A stretch of 64,000 nt of DNA from Alphaproteobacteria bacterium (GTDB lineage Bacteria; Pseudomonadota; Alphaproteobacteria; Rhizobiales; Rhizobiaceae). Numbering within the stretch: the first letter of the stretch is position 1; each line of letters begins with the position of its first letter. Location of the stretch: positions 1,850,885 through 1,914,884 of the forward strand of contig JANSYK010000002.1 in assembly GCA_024742485.1 (NCBI GenBank), read 5' to 3'. A model generated the notes under the pieces. It was not told the DNA's origin. It worked only from the letters and a program-made list of their open reading frames with translations, and made no database searches. Below are positions 43,280 to 52,694 of this stretch, piece by piece. A program made the position numbers and the translations under genes.

Positions 43280-44674
43280 ATGTGGAGACAGGTAGCAAAC
43301 GGACCACCGGGCTATGTCACACTTCCATTCTTGAATTGGGAGGTCGGCCGCATCGTCGCGATCATGGCCTGTCTGACGCCAGTCCTGTTGCCTGTCATAT
43401 GGATTACGGGGACCACTCTGTTTTGGGTTCTGATTGTCGCGCTTGCCAATTGTTTTTGCTGGCGACGACCCTCAGCTGTTGAATGGGCGCTGGTGGCGAC
43501 CGCATTGTTGCTGGTCCTGGGGCTCCTTGCCGGTCAGATGATCGGCGTTCCCTCGGACCGCGCCACCAGTTCCATCTATCATCTCAGCCACTGGTTCGTA
43601 TTGCTGGCATTTGCAAACATTGGCCGCTTCGTCATGGCAGATGAACGCAACCACGATCTTTTCGCATTGATGTCGAAGGGGGCAGCCCTTTGTCTGTGCC
43701 TGATGGTTGCCTACCTGCTGATCGTCGCCTGGTACGTGTCCAAGAATCCACTGGTCCCTGTGCAGTTTCCATCTCTCATCGTCGGCAGGTTCGCCTCCGA
43801 AATCTCCGTATTGAGCGGCTATGTGATGATCGCCGTCAACAAGGTCAACACGATCAGTTCCGGCTTCGAATGGCGACTGATCGGATTCGGTCTTTGGACA
43901 TCGGAGGGCGCGTATCTTGCCAGCATCGTCGGCCTGTTCGCGATGATTTACGCCCATTCGCGTTTTGGAATCATTGGACTCATCGTCGTGGAGATCGCGG
44001 TTCTCATTGCCCTGCACCTGGCCGGCAGCCGGACGAGCTCCGCCGCCTATACTCTGTCGATGGGGGTATGGCTGGTTTTGCTGGGACGTTATTGGCGGTT
44101 CGCGGTCGTGCTGGCCATACCGTTGGCAATCGGCGCAGTCGCATTGTTTATCGGTTATGGAATGGAGTTCCTGCGCGCCGAAATCGCCGAGGCGTATGAG
44201 TGGCGCCAGGCGTCATCGGGTGCCAGGCTCGTTTCGTATCTTGTCGGCATCGAAATGGTGTTGGACCGCAATCCATTGACCGGTCTCGGCTATTTGCCGA
44301 TGATTCCGGAACTCGTTCATATACCGATCGGCTCTCATTCATCCTGGACGTCCATTCTCGTGCGCGGCGGATTTGCAGCGCTTGCCGTATTTGCCCTGGC
44401 GCAAATTCTCCTGCTCGGCAAAATGTGGACGACGCTGCAACGGGTAAAATCCGGTGCACCAACCGCAAGGCTCGCAACCCTGCTGCCCGACATCATTCTG
44501 GTGCGGTGCCTCATTGTAACACTGCTGAGCTGGCTGACGGAGGACCTGGACGGTCCAGCGGCCGGCGTTGCGTTTGCTGGCATGGCGATTGGCCTTTTCC
44601 TCGGATTGCACAATCAGGACAAAGTTGCCGGGCCGGCGGTTGCGGAAACACACGAGCGGATGCGTTGGCGATGA
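43280..44674 (+). CDS. O-antigen polymerase/ligase-like (Wzy/WaaL) membrane protein
   Basis: 464 residues with about eleven membrane segments and a large periplasmic loop (YEWRQASSGARLVSYLVGIEMV to PIGSHSSWTSILVRGG), where the R...G.E...R.P..G.G......H pattern of Wzy/ligase proteins is visible (VLDRNPLTGLGYL, then HSSW). ATG 43280 is preferred over 43238 on the basis of a weak AGGAC upstream. It likely polymerises or attaches a polysaccharide made with the downstream genes. Confidence 0.78.
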   Translation: MWRQVANGPPGYVTLPFLNWEVGRIVAIMACLTPVLLPVIWITGTTLFWVLIVALANCFCWRRPSAVEWALVATALLLVLGLLAGQMIGVPSDRATSSIYHLSHWFVLLAFANIGRFVMADERNHDLFALMSKGAALCLCLMVAYLLIVAWYVSKNPLVPVQFPSLIVGRFASEISVLSGYVMIAVNKVNTISSGFEWRLIGFGLWTSEGAYLASIVGLFAMIYAHSRFGIIGLIVVEIAVLIALHLAGSRTSSAAYTLSMGVWLVLLGRYWRFAVVLAIPLAIGAVALFIGYGMEFLRAEIAEAYEWRQASSGARLVSYLVGIEMVLDRNPLTGLGYLPMIPELVHIPIGSHSSWTSILVRGGFAALAVFALAQILLLGKMWTTLQRVKSGAPTARLATLLPDIILVRCLIVTLLSWLTEDLDGPAAGVAFAGMAIGLFLGLHNQDKVAGPAVAETHERMRWR

Positions 44675-44738
44675 TGTCACGATTATCCAGACACAGACAC
44701 CTGAATGAACGCCTCAGCGATTGAAGAGCTTGAACGAC

Positions 44739-47030
44739 ATGGACAAAGACAACGAAAACCGAAATTCAGGTGCCAGCAGCGCTGAGGCAGCGGCCAAAGC
44801 CGGCACGAATACGATCCGTGACATCGTGTCGATCATCTGGCAGCGCCGCCGATATGTGATTGCCGGAGCGGTCCTTGGGCTTGTCATCACCATATTGATG
44901 ACCGCATCGATGGCGCCGAAATATGTGTCGAAAGCGACCTTGCTGGTCGACCTGCGCGAGCTGGAGGTCTCCCAGAACGGGTTGATGCCAACAGTGCCGG
45001 CGACCGTGCTGGAAACACTGGCGAATTCGGAAAAGAGCATTCTCTATTCAAATCGTGTTCTTGACAGGGTTGTGATCGAGAACGACCTCGAAAACAATCC
45101 GGAATTTGTTGGCGGCAGCGCACTCGGCAAGATCAAGGCATCGATCAAGGGGTTGTTTGGACTGGGACAGACAACGTCGGACCTTCGGGCAGTTGCCGCA
45201 AAAGCCCTGCTCGAAAAACTTGATGTCCAGCGCAAGAAAGACACCGTCATATTGACGATTGCAGTTTCGACCCAGGATCCGCAACTGTCACAGCGCATCA
45301 ACCAATCCATCTTGAACAATTATCTGATCATCCGCGATCAAAGCGCTCAACAGTCGTCGGTGCGTGTTGTCTCCGCATTGGAAAACCAACTGGATGAGCA
45401 GGTGAAGCGCGTAACCCAGGCGGAAGGCGCCGTAGAACAGTACAAGATCGAGAACAATATCATCGATGCCGACGGGCGTTTGAACAATGAGCAGCAGATC
45501 AACACGATCACTGATCAGTTGAGCTCTGCACAGTTGGAAACCGCCCGGCTTCAATCCCGCTATGACCAGTATCGCAACATTATCCGGTCCGGTTCCGCAG
45601 GGGGAGCCGACAGCGGCGTTTTTCAGTCACCTGTGATGGCGACCCTGAGAACCCGATTGCTCGAAACACAGGACGAACAGGCTGCACTTGCCGTATCCCT
45701 CGGGCGCAATCATCCGCGCATGGTCGAGATCAATCAGCGGATCGCCTCGCTGAAGAACGCCATTCGAGGGGAGGCCGACAAGGATCTCAACGCGGTTCAA
45801 CAGGAACTGAACCGCGCGACCGAATTGGAAAATGCACTGCAGCAGGAATTGGCGGCGCTTCAACAGAAAACCGGCAATATCAATCAAACGCTGGTGCCTC
45901 TTCGCGACCTCGAGCGAAAGGCCGAAGCCGCGCGGTCCGTCTATGTGGCAACGTTGACGAGGATCAGGGAAATCAGCGCGCAGCAGAATGTGGACAGCTC
46001 CAATGTTCGTGTCGTTTCCGATCCGACCTTGCCCACGAAGAACGAGCGGATCTCCAAGAGCCTTCTTGCGATGCTTGGCGGGCTGTTTGGGATGAGTTTC
46101 GGCGCCTTTGTCGGGCTTGTCACACAGCCAGGCGGCACGCGGGTGGCGCCCCCGCAAAACGACATTTCGGCAACCGGATTGCCTGTCCTGGCGCGTTTCC
46201 CTGTCGGGAGCGCTGACATAACGCCACCGCACCGGGCCGGTGGTGTATGGGCCGGGCCCAGATTGTTTGACTTGCCCAGAAATTCGGCGGTTTCTGCCTT
46301 CTCGCTCGAACCCGTATATGACGGAATCGTCAACGCCGGTCGGGTCCCTGCCAATGATGATCACTACGCCAAAACCATTCTGTTTCTGGGAATCGACAGT
46401 AGTGTTTCGACATCCGTCTACGCAGCCAATTTCGCCGCATGCAGCGTGTTTGACCGTCGCAGCGTCCTGCTTGTCGATGGCGTTGCCACCTTGAAACAGC
46501 TCAACCGGACGGAGCGCTGGAACAGCGACAATGGCGGAGAAGCTCCACCCGGCACGGAATCAATGCTGACAAGACTGTCGCGCCTGAGGAATGATCCCGC
46601 CGGACATGATGCCGACGCTGCTATCGAAGTGGATTGCCTGGTGACCGCGTCCAGCAATCCGGGAAGGCCACGTTCGGATGCGAGTGTCATGAACCGTCTC
46701 GCGAACCTGTCGCCGGACTACAACATGATTGTTCTCGATGGCGGTCAACTCAATGAGCAGGCCCACCTCAAACCGTTTTCACAACTGGCGAGTGATATCG
46801 TTCTGGTCGTGCAGGAGCGTGCCTCGATGCTGGATGCGCTCGATGAAGCCCATGATTTGCTGAACGGTGCAAGGGATAAAGTCATCGGCTGTATCGTCCT
46901 GTCATCGCAATCGCAGGACGCGCGTTATGCCGATCTGTTGGAAAATCGCGATTTGCAGCTCCGCCTTTCGACACCGGTGAAGCATAGAATGCACAACAGA
47001 GCGGAGCGGGTGGCAAATGTCTATCGCTGA
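44739..47030 (+). CDS. Wzz/GumC-Wzc-like polysaccharide co-polymerase with degenerate kinase domain
   Basis: 763 residues. A first membrane segment near 44-64, a long periplasmic coiled-coil region (QLDEQVKRVTQAEGAVEQY, LENALQQELAALQQK), a GNVR-type segment before the second membrane segment near 450-470, and a cytoplasmic C-terminal domain. That domain looks like a BY-kinase (VLLVDG for Walker A', NMIVLDGG), but where Walker A should be it has FLGIDSSVSTSVYAANFA with no G-K-S/T, and no C-terminal tyrosine cluster is present. It should control chain length without being an active kinase. It overlaps the deacetylase gene. Confidence 0.85.
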   Translation: MDKDNENRNSGASSAEAAAKAGTNTIRDIVSIIWQRRRYVIAGAVLGLVITILMTASMAPKYVSKATLLVDLRELEVSQNGLMPTVPATVLETLANSEKSILYSNRVLDRVVIENDLENNPEFVGGSALGKIKASIKGLFGLGQTTSDLRAVAAKALLEKLDVQRKKDTVILTIAVSTQDPQLSQRINQSILNNYLIIRDQSAQQSSVRVVSALENQLDEQVKRVTQAEGAVEQYKIENNIIDADGRLNNEQQINTITDQLSSAQLETARLQSRYDQYRNIIRSGSAGGADSGVFQSPVMATLRTRLLETQDEQAALAVSLGRNHPRMVEINQRIASLKNAIRGEADKDLNAVQQELNRATELENALQQELAALQQKTGNINQTLVPLRDLERKAEAARSVYVATLTRIREISAQQNVDSSNVRVVSDPTLPTKNERISKSLLAMLGGLFGMSFGAFVGLVTQPGGTRVAPPQNDISATGLPVLARFPVGSADITPPHRAGGVWAGPRLFDLPRNSAVSAFSLEPVYDGIVNAGRVPANDDHYAKTILFLGIDSSVSTSVYAANFAACSVFDRRSVLLVDGVATLKQLNRTERWNSDNGGEAPPGTESMLTRLSRLRNDPAGHDADAAIEVDCLVTASSNPGRPRSDASVMNRLANLSPDYNMIVLDGGQLNEQAHLKPFSQLASDIVLVVQERASMLDALDEAHDLLNGARDKVIGCIVLSSQSQDARYADLLENRDLQLRLSTPVKHRMHNRAERVANVYR

Positions 47031-47838
47031 ACAGAGTTCAGAATCTCCTGAACCCATCGTCATCGCGCATGGCTCGCGCCGTGGTTTTTTCCCGCGGCTG
47101 GATCGGTTCCTTGCCCGGTATCACCGGCCGTCCACCGTCAAAATGACGCTCGATCATCCAAGGGTCACGTTCAGTTTTGACGACATTCCGGACAACGCGG
47201 CCACAAACGGCGCGGGCATTCTTGAGGCCCACGGTAAACGCGGCACGTTCTACGTTGCCGGGGAGCTTTGCGGTCGGCGATTTCGGCATGATGTCTTTGC
47301 CAGTGGTGCGGCTGTGGCTGAGCTGGCCGCGCGCGGACATGAAATCGGCTGTCACACCTATTCCCACGCGGATGTCCAGCTGCTCAATCCTGCCGGATAC
47401 GACGCTGAAATCGCCGCCAGCCGCGACTTTCGGGGCAAGCTTTGCGCCCTGCCGGAGATTGAAACCCATGCCTACCCCTATGGAAGTGTCGGCCTGGTGC
47501 AGAAAACAGTCGCCAGTCGCCGCTTTTCGGCGTGCCGCGGTGTCCGGCCAGGCCTGAATCACGGAGTCATCGATCTGGGGCAGCTTCGTGCCGTTCCGCT
47601 TTATGATTCAGATTATAGCGACGAGCAGATCGTGACATTTATCGATGAGGCCGTGGCCCGCAGTGGTTGGTTGATTTTCTATACCCATGATGTCGCGGAT
47701 GACGCGAGTTATCAGGGAACGTCCACACGATTGATGAATTTTGCCGTCGAAAAGGCGATCGAAGCAGGTTGTGAAATCGCGCCGGTGGCCACGACCCTCG
47801 ACATCATCAGAAGAAAGTCCGATGCAGCTCGCCCATGA
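47017..47838 (+). CDS. Polysaccharide deacetylase family protein (NodB homology)
   Basis: 273 residues. The catalytic and metal residues appear in VTFSFDDIPD (Asp-Asp) and GCHTYSHADVQ (His-x-x-x-His), with YPYGS downstream matching the third NodB motif. No signal peptide is evident, suggesting cytoplasmic action. It would remove N- or O-acetyl groups from a polysaccharide or its precursor. Confidence 0.9.
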   Translation: MSIAEQSSESPEPIVIAHGSRRGFFPRLDRFLARYHRPSTVKMTLDHPRVTFSFDDIPDNAATNGAGILEAHGKRGTFYVAGELCGRRFRHDVFASGAAVAELAARGHEIGCHTYSHADVQLLNPAGYDAEIAASRDFRGKLCALPEIETHAYPYGSVGLVQKTVASRRFSACRGVRPGLNHGVIDLGQLRAVPLYDSDYSDEQIVTFIDEAVARSGWLIFYTHDVADDASYQGTSTRLMNFAVEKAIEAGCEIAPVATTLDIIRRKSDAARP

Positions 47839-49067
47839 ACAGCGCTTCACGTCCGAATGAGTTATTCAAGGACACAAATTCCATGATGCAATCAGAACCA
47901 GCGACAAGGGCAGGCGCCGGTCAGACCGTCCGCGTCATCCGGACGATTGCCGAAATGGAACTGATCAAGGATCAATGGCTCTCGCTGGAACAGGATCTTG
48001 CAACCGGAACAAATGTCTTTCAGACCTACTCCTGGTGTCGGCATTGGGCTGAGGTTTTTGTCGGTCGTCCCAATACACCGTGGTCGTTATGCGTCATCAC
48101 GGTGTGGCAAAGTCGCGATCTTGCATTGCTGTGCCCTCTGGCGGTAACGCGCCACGGTCCCTTCAAAATTGCCAGGTGGCTGGGAGATCCTTTGACACAG
48201 TATGGGAATGTGCTTGTTTCGCCGGACGCCCGAGGTGAGCCTGTCGTCGACCTTTTCTGGCGGGAATTGAAAGCAACGGGCGAGTTTGATCTGGCGCTGC
48301 TGCGGTTCGTCCGGGAGGATTCCACCATTGCAGCAATGCTTGAAAGGCATGCCGTGGAAATGTCACGGGAACAGGCGGCTTCCGTTGATTTGACGCAATT
48401 TGAAAACTTTCAGGGATTCGAGGACTGGTTCAAAAGCCGGCACAAGAAGAACAGTATCCGAAACTGGAGGCGCAAGCGTCGCCGGCTGGAAGAACAGGGA
48501 AAAATCGAACTCAAACGGATTGAGCCGGGCCAGGACGCCAGGCGGTCCATCCCTGAAGTTCTGGAATTGAAGGCGCAATGGGTCAAAAAGAGCGGCCTTG
48601 TGGATTCAACGTTTTCCCGCCCGGAATGCACCGCGCTGCTGAGCAATCTCGCCGATGATGCAGCATCCAACTCCGAATGTATGCTCTTTGCTCTGACCCT
48701 TGATGGCCGCCCGATTGCCTATGATTTGGGTTTTGTTTCGTTCGGTCGGTATGTGTCTCATGTCGGCGCCTTTCACCCGGATTTCGGGCAGTTCAACCCC
48801 GGGCACGTGCTGACTCATGAAATACTCGCGCAGCTGATCAAGGACGGATACAGCAGCTATGACATGATGACCCCGGCATCCGGTTACAAACTGGACTGGG
48901 CGAACAAACTGGACGAAGTGCTCGATTTCGCATTGCCGATCAATCGCACCGGATCGCTTTATATCAACGCCTATTTGCGCAAGATCAGGCCTGGCATCAA
49001 GGCGTCACTCGACGCGCTTCCATATGGTGTGAGAAACGTCGTTCAGTCGTTGCGCGGATTGCGCTGA
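47835..49067 (+). CDS. GNAT/FemAB-like acyltransferase (CelD/BcsL, Acetyltransf_6 type)
   Basis: 410 residues. An N-terminal region with QTYSWCRHWAEVF and GDPLTQYGNVLVSP, then HKKNSIRNWRRKRRRLEEQG as in CelD/BcsL proteins, and a C-terminal GNAT-like half with GRPIAYDLGFVSFGRYVSHVGAF and YSSYDMMTPASGYK. The start at 47835 overlaps the deacetylase stop (ATGA). It probably acylates a sugar of the exopolysaccharide, possibly re-acylating amino groups freed by the deacetylase. Confidence 0.82.
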   Translation: MNSASRPNELFKDTNSMMQSEPATRAGAGQTVRVIRTIAEMELIKDQWLSLEQDLATGTNVFQTYSWCRHWAEVFVGRPNTPWSLCVITVWQSRDLALLCPLAVTRHGPFKIARWLGDPLTQYGNVLVSPDARGEPVVDLFWRELKATGEFDLALLRFVREDSTIAAMLERHAVEMSREQAASVDLTQFENFQGFEDWFKSRHKKNSIRNWRRKRRRLEEQGKIELKRIEPGQDARRSIPEVLELKAQWVKKSGLVDSTFSRPECTALLSNLADDAASNSECMLFALTLDGRPIAYDLGFVSFGRYVSHVGAFHPDFGQFNPGHVLTHEILAQLIKDGYSSYDMMTPASGYKLDWANKLDEVLDFALPINRTGSLYINAYLRKIRPGIKASLDALPYGVRNVVQSLRGLR

Positions 49068-49072
49068 AGATC

Positions 49073-50338
49073 CTATCCGGTCCCCGAGACACCCGCCGGC
49101 AGTTTTCGCTCGACGCCCCAGCTCCATGTCAATCCGAGCGATTGCAGGTACAGCAGCAAGAACAGCAGATTGAGCGGAATCAGCCAGCCGCTCTCGAATG
49201 GCAGACTGCTGGCAATCCATGCGATCAATGCACATTTCGTAATCGTAAGCGAAGCCGTGATCGCAACAGCGCGGTGCAGGCGCTTCGCCCCATACATGAC
49301 CGTCTTGTGATACTCGGGAAGAATCTTGAGCGCGAAGACGAGGGGCAGCATCGAGAAGAAGTGAAAGCCCGCCTCGACATTGGCGCCGAGTAGATCAGGA
49401 CGAATGCTCAAGACCACGATAAGTGTCCCATACGCCGCAAGGGACGCCGAGATAAGGCCTGCTTCGAACAGGACCTGATTGCGAACGGAGCTGATCTTGT
49501 TCGGATCGCCGATAAAGAATTTTGCGATCAGCGGGAAGACGCTCCTCACGGGCTCGTTGACGACATAGATGATGCGCATTGTCAGCCCGTAAATGCCGGC
49601 GGCCGCCGGGCCGGTCAAAACCAGGACAAGCACCTTGTCGAGTTCCATTTGAACCGACTGGATGAAATTGACCGCCTCCAGAGAGAACGCCTCCTTCAGA
49701 CCGTGCCGCAAGGCGAAAAGGGAAAAAACCGGGCGGATCGGCGGGTAAAGGCAAAGCGCACAAAGCAATGCGGCCAATGTACCAAGGAAAAAATAGGTCA
49801 CCCAATTGTCCAGCGACTGGTCTGCGGCAAATGAAAACAGCAGGACGGCGACAACACGTGGCAGGATGGAAAAGAGATTGACGGTCGCCGCCGCCGCATA
49901 GCGACCCTTGGCAATATTGAGATTGTAAACCGCATCGATGATCCGGATGAAGATCGCGTCGGCGACGACAATGGCAAGAAACGGCTCAAGCCCGATATAT
50001 TCGTGAAACAGAAAGATATGCAGCAGGATCCCGGTGATCAGAGTGATGGGAATCCAGGCAATGATGTAGATAAACAACGCTCCGACATAGGCGCCGGCGT
50101 GTTCGGAATCTTCCGTTTGCGCCCGGAAGGTGGGAGCCAGAAATCCATAGGTTCCGCTGTTGCCAATCATAAGGGCCGTGGCGATCATCGACACGAAAAG
50201 CCCGTAGTCCGACAGGGACAGAATATTGACGAGCAACAAGAAATAGATGAGCGCAGAGACCATCCTGGCGCCGGTACCGCCGAGAATGAACACGTAGCTT
50301 CGAGCGTGTTTCCATGTTTTTCGTAGGGTGTCTGTCAT
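49073..50338 (-). CDS. Wzx-type polysaccharide flippase/transport protein
   Basis: 421 residues with about twelve membrane segments and the MATE/Wzx N-terminus (YVFILGGTGARMVSALIYFLLLVNILSLSDYGLF). It would move lipid-linked oligosaccharide across the inner membrane for the polymerase at 43280. It runs opposite to the flanking genes, converging with the acyltransferase gene. Confidence 0.85.
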   Translation of the reverse strand: MTDTLRKTWKHARSYVFILGGTGARMVSALIYFLLLVNILSLSDYGLFVSMIATALMIGNSGTYGFLAPTFRAQTEDSEHAGAYVGALFIYIIAWIPITLITGILLHIFLFHEYIGLEPFLAIVVADAIFIRIIDAVYNLNIAKGRYAAAATVNLFSILPRVVAVLLFSFAADQSLDNWVTYFFLGTLAALLCALCLYPPIRPVFSLFALRHGLKEAFSLEAVNFIQSVQMELDKVLVLVLTGPAAAGIYGLTMRIIYVVNEPVRSVFPLIAKFFIGDPNKISSVRNQVLFEAGLISASLAAYGTLIVVLSIRPDLLGANVEAGFHFFSMLPLVFALKILPEYHKTVMYGAKRLHRAVAITASLTITKCALIAWIASSLPFESGWLIPLNLLFLLLYLQSLGLTWSWGVERKLPAGVSGTG

Positions 50339-50605
50339 GTTCCGGACTGGTGACTGCGCGTTCTGGACACAACACTGTGTCGTTTTCTGAATTGCTCGAA
50401 AACACAGGCTAGTGGAAAGAAGAGAACATATCCTTAGCGTGGCACGGAATAGTCCGGTTTTGTCGCCATTTTGTGCCGCTCATCCGGATAATGTGTCTTA
50501 GCGTTAACTTAAAAACGCATCTCTGCACAGCGATCATGGAATTGTGAACACGCCTCGGATATCTTCGTCTCTTCGGAAAACCATCCATTAACCAGAAAAA
50601 TAAAC
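50339..50605. promoter_or_regulatory. Divergent promoter region between flippase and GT2 genes
   Basis: 267 bases with no gene. The middle is A/T-rich (around 50500-50600) and should hold promoters for both genes; I see no clear pair of -35/-10 boxes or dyad. Confidence 0.3.
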
Positions 50606-51499
50606 ATGTCTGTAAGTGCCGTCATACCCGTCAAGGATGGAGCCGATTTCATAACCGGAGCACTTGATAGCCTGTGCAGACCCGGTCAGGCTGTTGCCGA
50701 AATTTTTGTGGTGAACAACGGGTCAACAGACCGCACGGCGGAAATCGTGCAGGCATATCGCGACCCGCGGGTGCAGCTCCTGCACAGTCCGATACCCAAT
50801 TTGCCACTGAGCCGGAACATAGGGGCTGAAAAGGCGACATCTCCATGGCTCTATTTTCTGGATGCGGATGACCGCCTTCTGCCCGGTGCCCTGGAACGAT
50901 TGCTTGAAGTTGGAGAACAATCAGCCGAAACGGCGGTGGTTTACGGCGACTATTGCCGATTGGACGAGGCCGGAAACCGCATTGGTAACCGGGAAATTCT
51001 GCCAAAGGGGCGCAAACCCTCCGGAAACGTGCTTGATGCATTCCTGACAGGCAACAAAACGGTTGTCGGCGCACAGATCGTGCGGACTGAATGGTTCCGC
51101 CGCATCGGTTGCTTCAATCCGGATATTCCGTTCTCCGAGGACTGGGAGTTCTGGTGTCGCATGGCATGCCATGCGGATTTTGAATTTGTGCCGGACCTGA
51201 TCGTTCTCGGCTATACGATGAATTCCAGAAGCATGTCCCACTATGAGCCCATTCCTTTCAGCCGGTTCGATCCCGTGCTGGACGCGATATTTTCCAACCC
51301 GATAATCGCCGAACGACCCGACCGCAAACGTCTTCGCCAGCGAGCGGAGGCCAGTTGCCTGACCTATATTTGCACGGAGGCAGTCCGGATGGGGGTTCAT
51401 CACAAGGCCGGAGAGGCCTATGTCAGGGCCTTCACACGTGACCCGAAGCGGGTGGTACAAAACACCGCCAAATATGTTGGCGCGTATTTTAATCTCTAG
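50606..51499 (+). CDS. Glycosyltransferase family 2
   Basis: 297 residues with the GT2 start VSAVIPVKDGADFITGALDSL, VNNGSTDRTAEIV, the D-x-D-like FLDADDRLLPGALE and FSEDWEFWCRMA with the catalytic acidic residues. It adds a sugar to the lipid-linked repeat unit or, less likely, to the glycoprotein of the neighbouring cluster. Confidence 0.9.
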   Translation: MSVSAVIPVKDGADFITGALDSLCRPGQAVAEIFVVNNGSTDRTAEIVQAYRDPRVQLLHSPIPNLPLSRNIGAEKATSPWLYFLDADDRLLPGALERLLEVGEQSAETAVVYGDYCRLDEAGNRIGNREILPKGRKPSGNVLDAFLTGNKTVVGAQIVRTEWFRRIGCFNPDIPFSEDWEFWCRMACHADFEFVPDLIVLGYTMNSRSMSHYEPIPFSRFDPVLDAIFSNPIIAERPDRKRLRQRAEASCLTYICTEAVRMGVHHKAGEAYVRAFTRDPKRVVQNTAKYVGAYFNL

Positions 51500-51631
51500 G
51501 AAGCCACTCCTGTTGCGACCGAAGATCGCGTGCTGGCAGCATACCGTCGACTGAGGAAACCGCAATTCTCGTGTCCGCGCCGCCAAGTGCCTCGACACAC
51601 GAGGCCGACAGAAACCTGAAAGACCCCGCAT

Positions 51632-52435
51632 ATGCCGGAAATCCTGATCGCAGAGGAACATGATCAGCTCTACGAAATCTGGGTAGAGCGCGGCGAACGC
51701 AATCTTGCGGTGACCCATGTTGATTTTCACTGCGACATGCGTGGCCTGATGGTGGACCGCACGCACCGCCGGGCCCATTGGATCAGCCGGCATGAAGCCA
51801 GTTTTGTCGACCCCGGCAATTTCCTGGGACATGCGATCATGCAAGGAATGGTCAGGTCCGTGAAATGGATCCACGATCCCCATGGTGGGCGGCTCCATGA
51901 TGACGGCGGGGTGGTCAAATATGAAAGCGATGTGCTGGCACAGCCACGCCAATGGGCACATCGACTGTCGCGGGGCGATGAAGCCACTGTTGAACTCGAA
52001 GAACTGTATTTCGAGCATTGGGACAATCAGCTGGAACCGGGCGAGGTGCTTGATATTGACTGGGATGCCATCGCATCGAAGGAATATGATGCGGCAAAGA
52101 TCCGCCATCTGATCGATAGTTTTCTGGCGAGGCAGTTTTCGGTTATTCCGGATACCACATTCCTTGTGTTTTCGCCCGATTATTCGATCCCCGATCGTCA
52201 GCTGTTCGAAACCTTCGCACAGCGTCTGGCAGACAAATTCTCCGCCGAGATCGTCAGGTTGCCGCGACCAACCATGGCGCCGGCTTCCAAAATGCCGCCC
52301 CGGTCGCTTCCCATGCGCGTCGCGGGTACGGTGCGCCGTCACATCCCCCAATCGCTCAAGCGGGCAAAGCGCGGCGTCTCATTCAGATTGCGGGCCATCG
52401 CCACGCGTCATGATGTGCAATCCGATGTCAGGTGA
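51632..52435 (+). CDS. UPF0489-like (arginase-fold) protein
   Basis: 267 residues. THVDFHCDMRGL near 32-43, DPGNFLGHAI and VKWIHDPHGG, and later DIDWDAIAS resemble UPF0489 proteins, which share the ureohydrolase/arginase metal-binding layout (Asp-x-His and Asp-x-Asp pairs). The C-terminus is basic. UPF0489 proteins are often near glycosyltransferases, but their function is not known. Confidence 0.65.
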   Translation: MPEILIAEEHDQLYEIWVERGERNLAVTHVDFHCDMRGLMVDRTHRRAHWISRHEASFVDPGNFLGHAIMQGMVRSVKWIHDPHGGRLHDDGGVVKYESDVLAQPRQWAHRLSRGDEATVELEELYFEHWDNQLEPGEVLDIDWDAIASKEYDAAKIRHLIDSFLARQFSVIPDTTFLVFSPDYSIPDRQLFETFAQRLADKFSAEIVRLPRPTMAPASKMPPRSLPMRVAGTVRRHIPQSLKRAKRGVSFRLRAIATRHDVQSDVR

Positions 52436-52694
52436 GCCAACAAATCTCGGTCAATATTTTTCCAACTGTTCATGATCTTGCATGGTCGGTGGGTGGTTCA
52501 AGCCGATCGGCGTCTTTCATCGTCCACCGGCTTTGTCATGATGGGATGTTGAAGCGATATTCCCTGGATCAGTATAGGTCGAATTAAAACCTGATCTTGT
52601 TGCAAAAATTTTGCCGAGTTGGGTGCATGTGATAGTATCTCGCCACAACAATGATGACGTTACAATTTCCAAATATTTCATTGGGGGCTGTAGA
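52436..52694. other. Intergenic region, no supported gene
   Basis: 259 bases, A/T-rich towards the right, where the promoter of the next gene should lie. A frame open from 52611 continues into that gene but lacks a ribosome-binding site. Confidence 0.4.
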
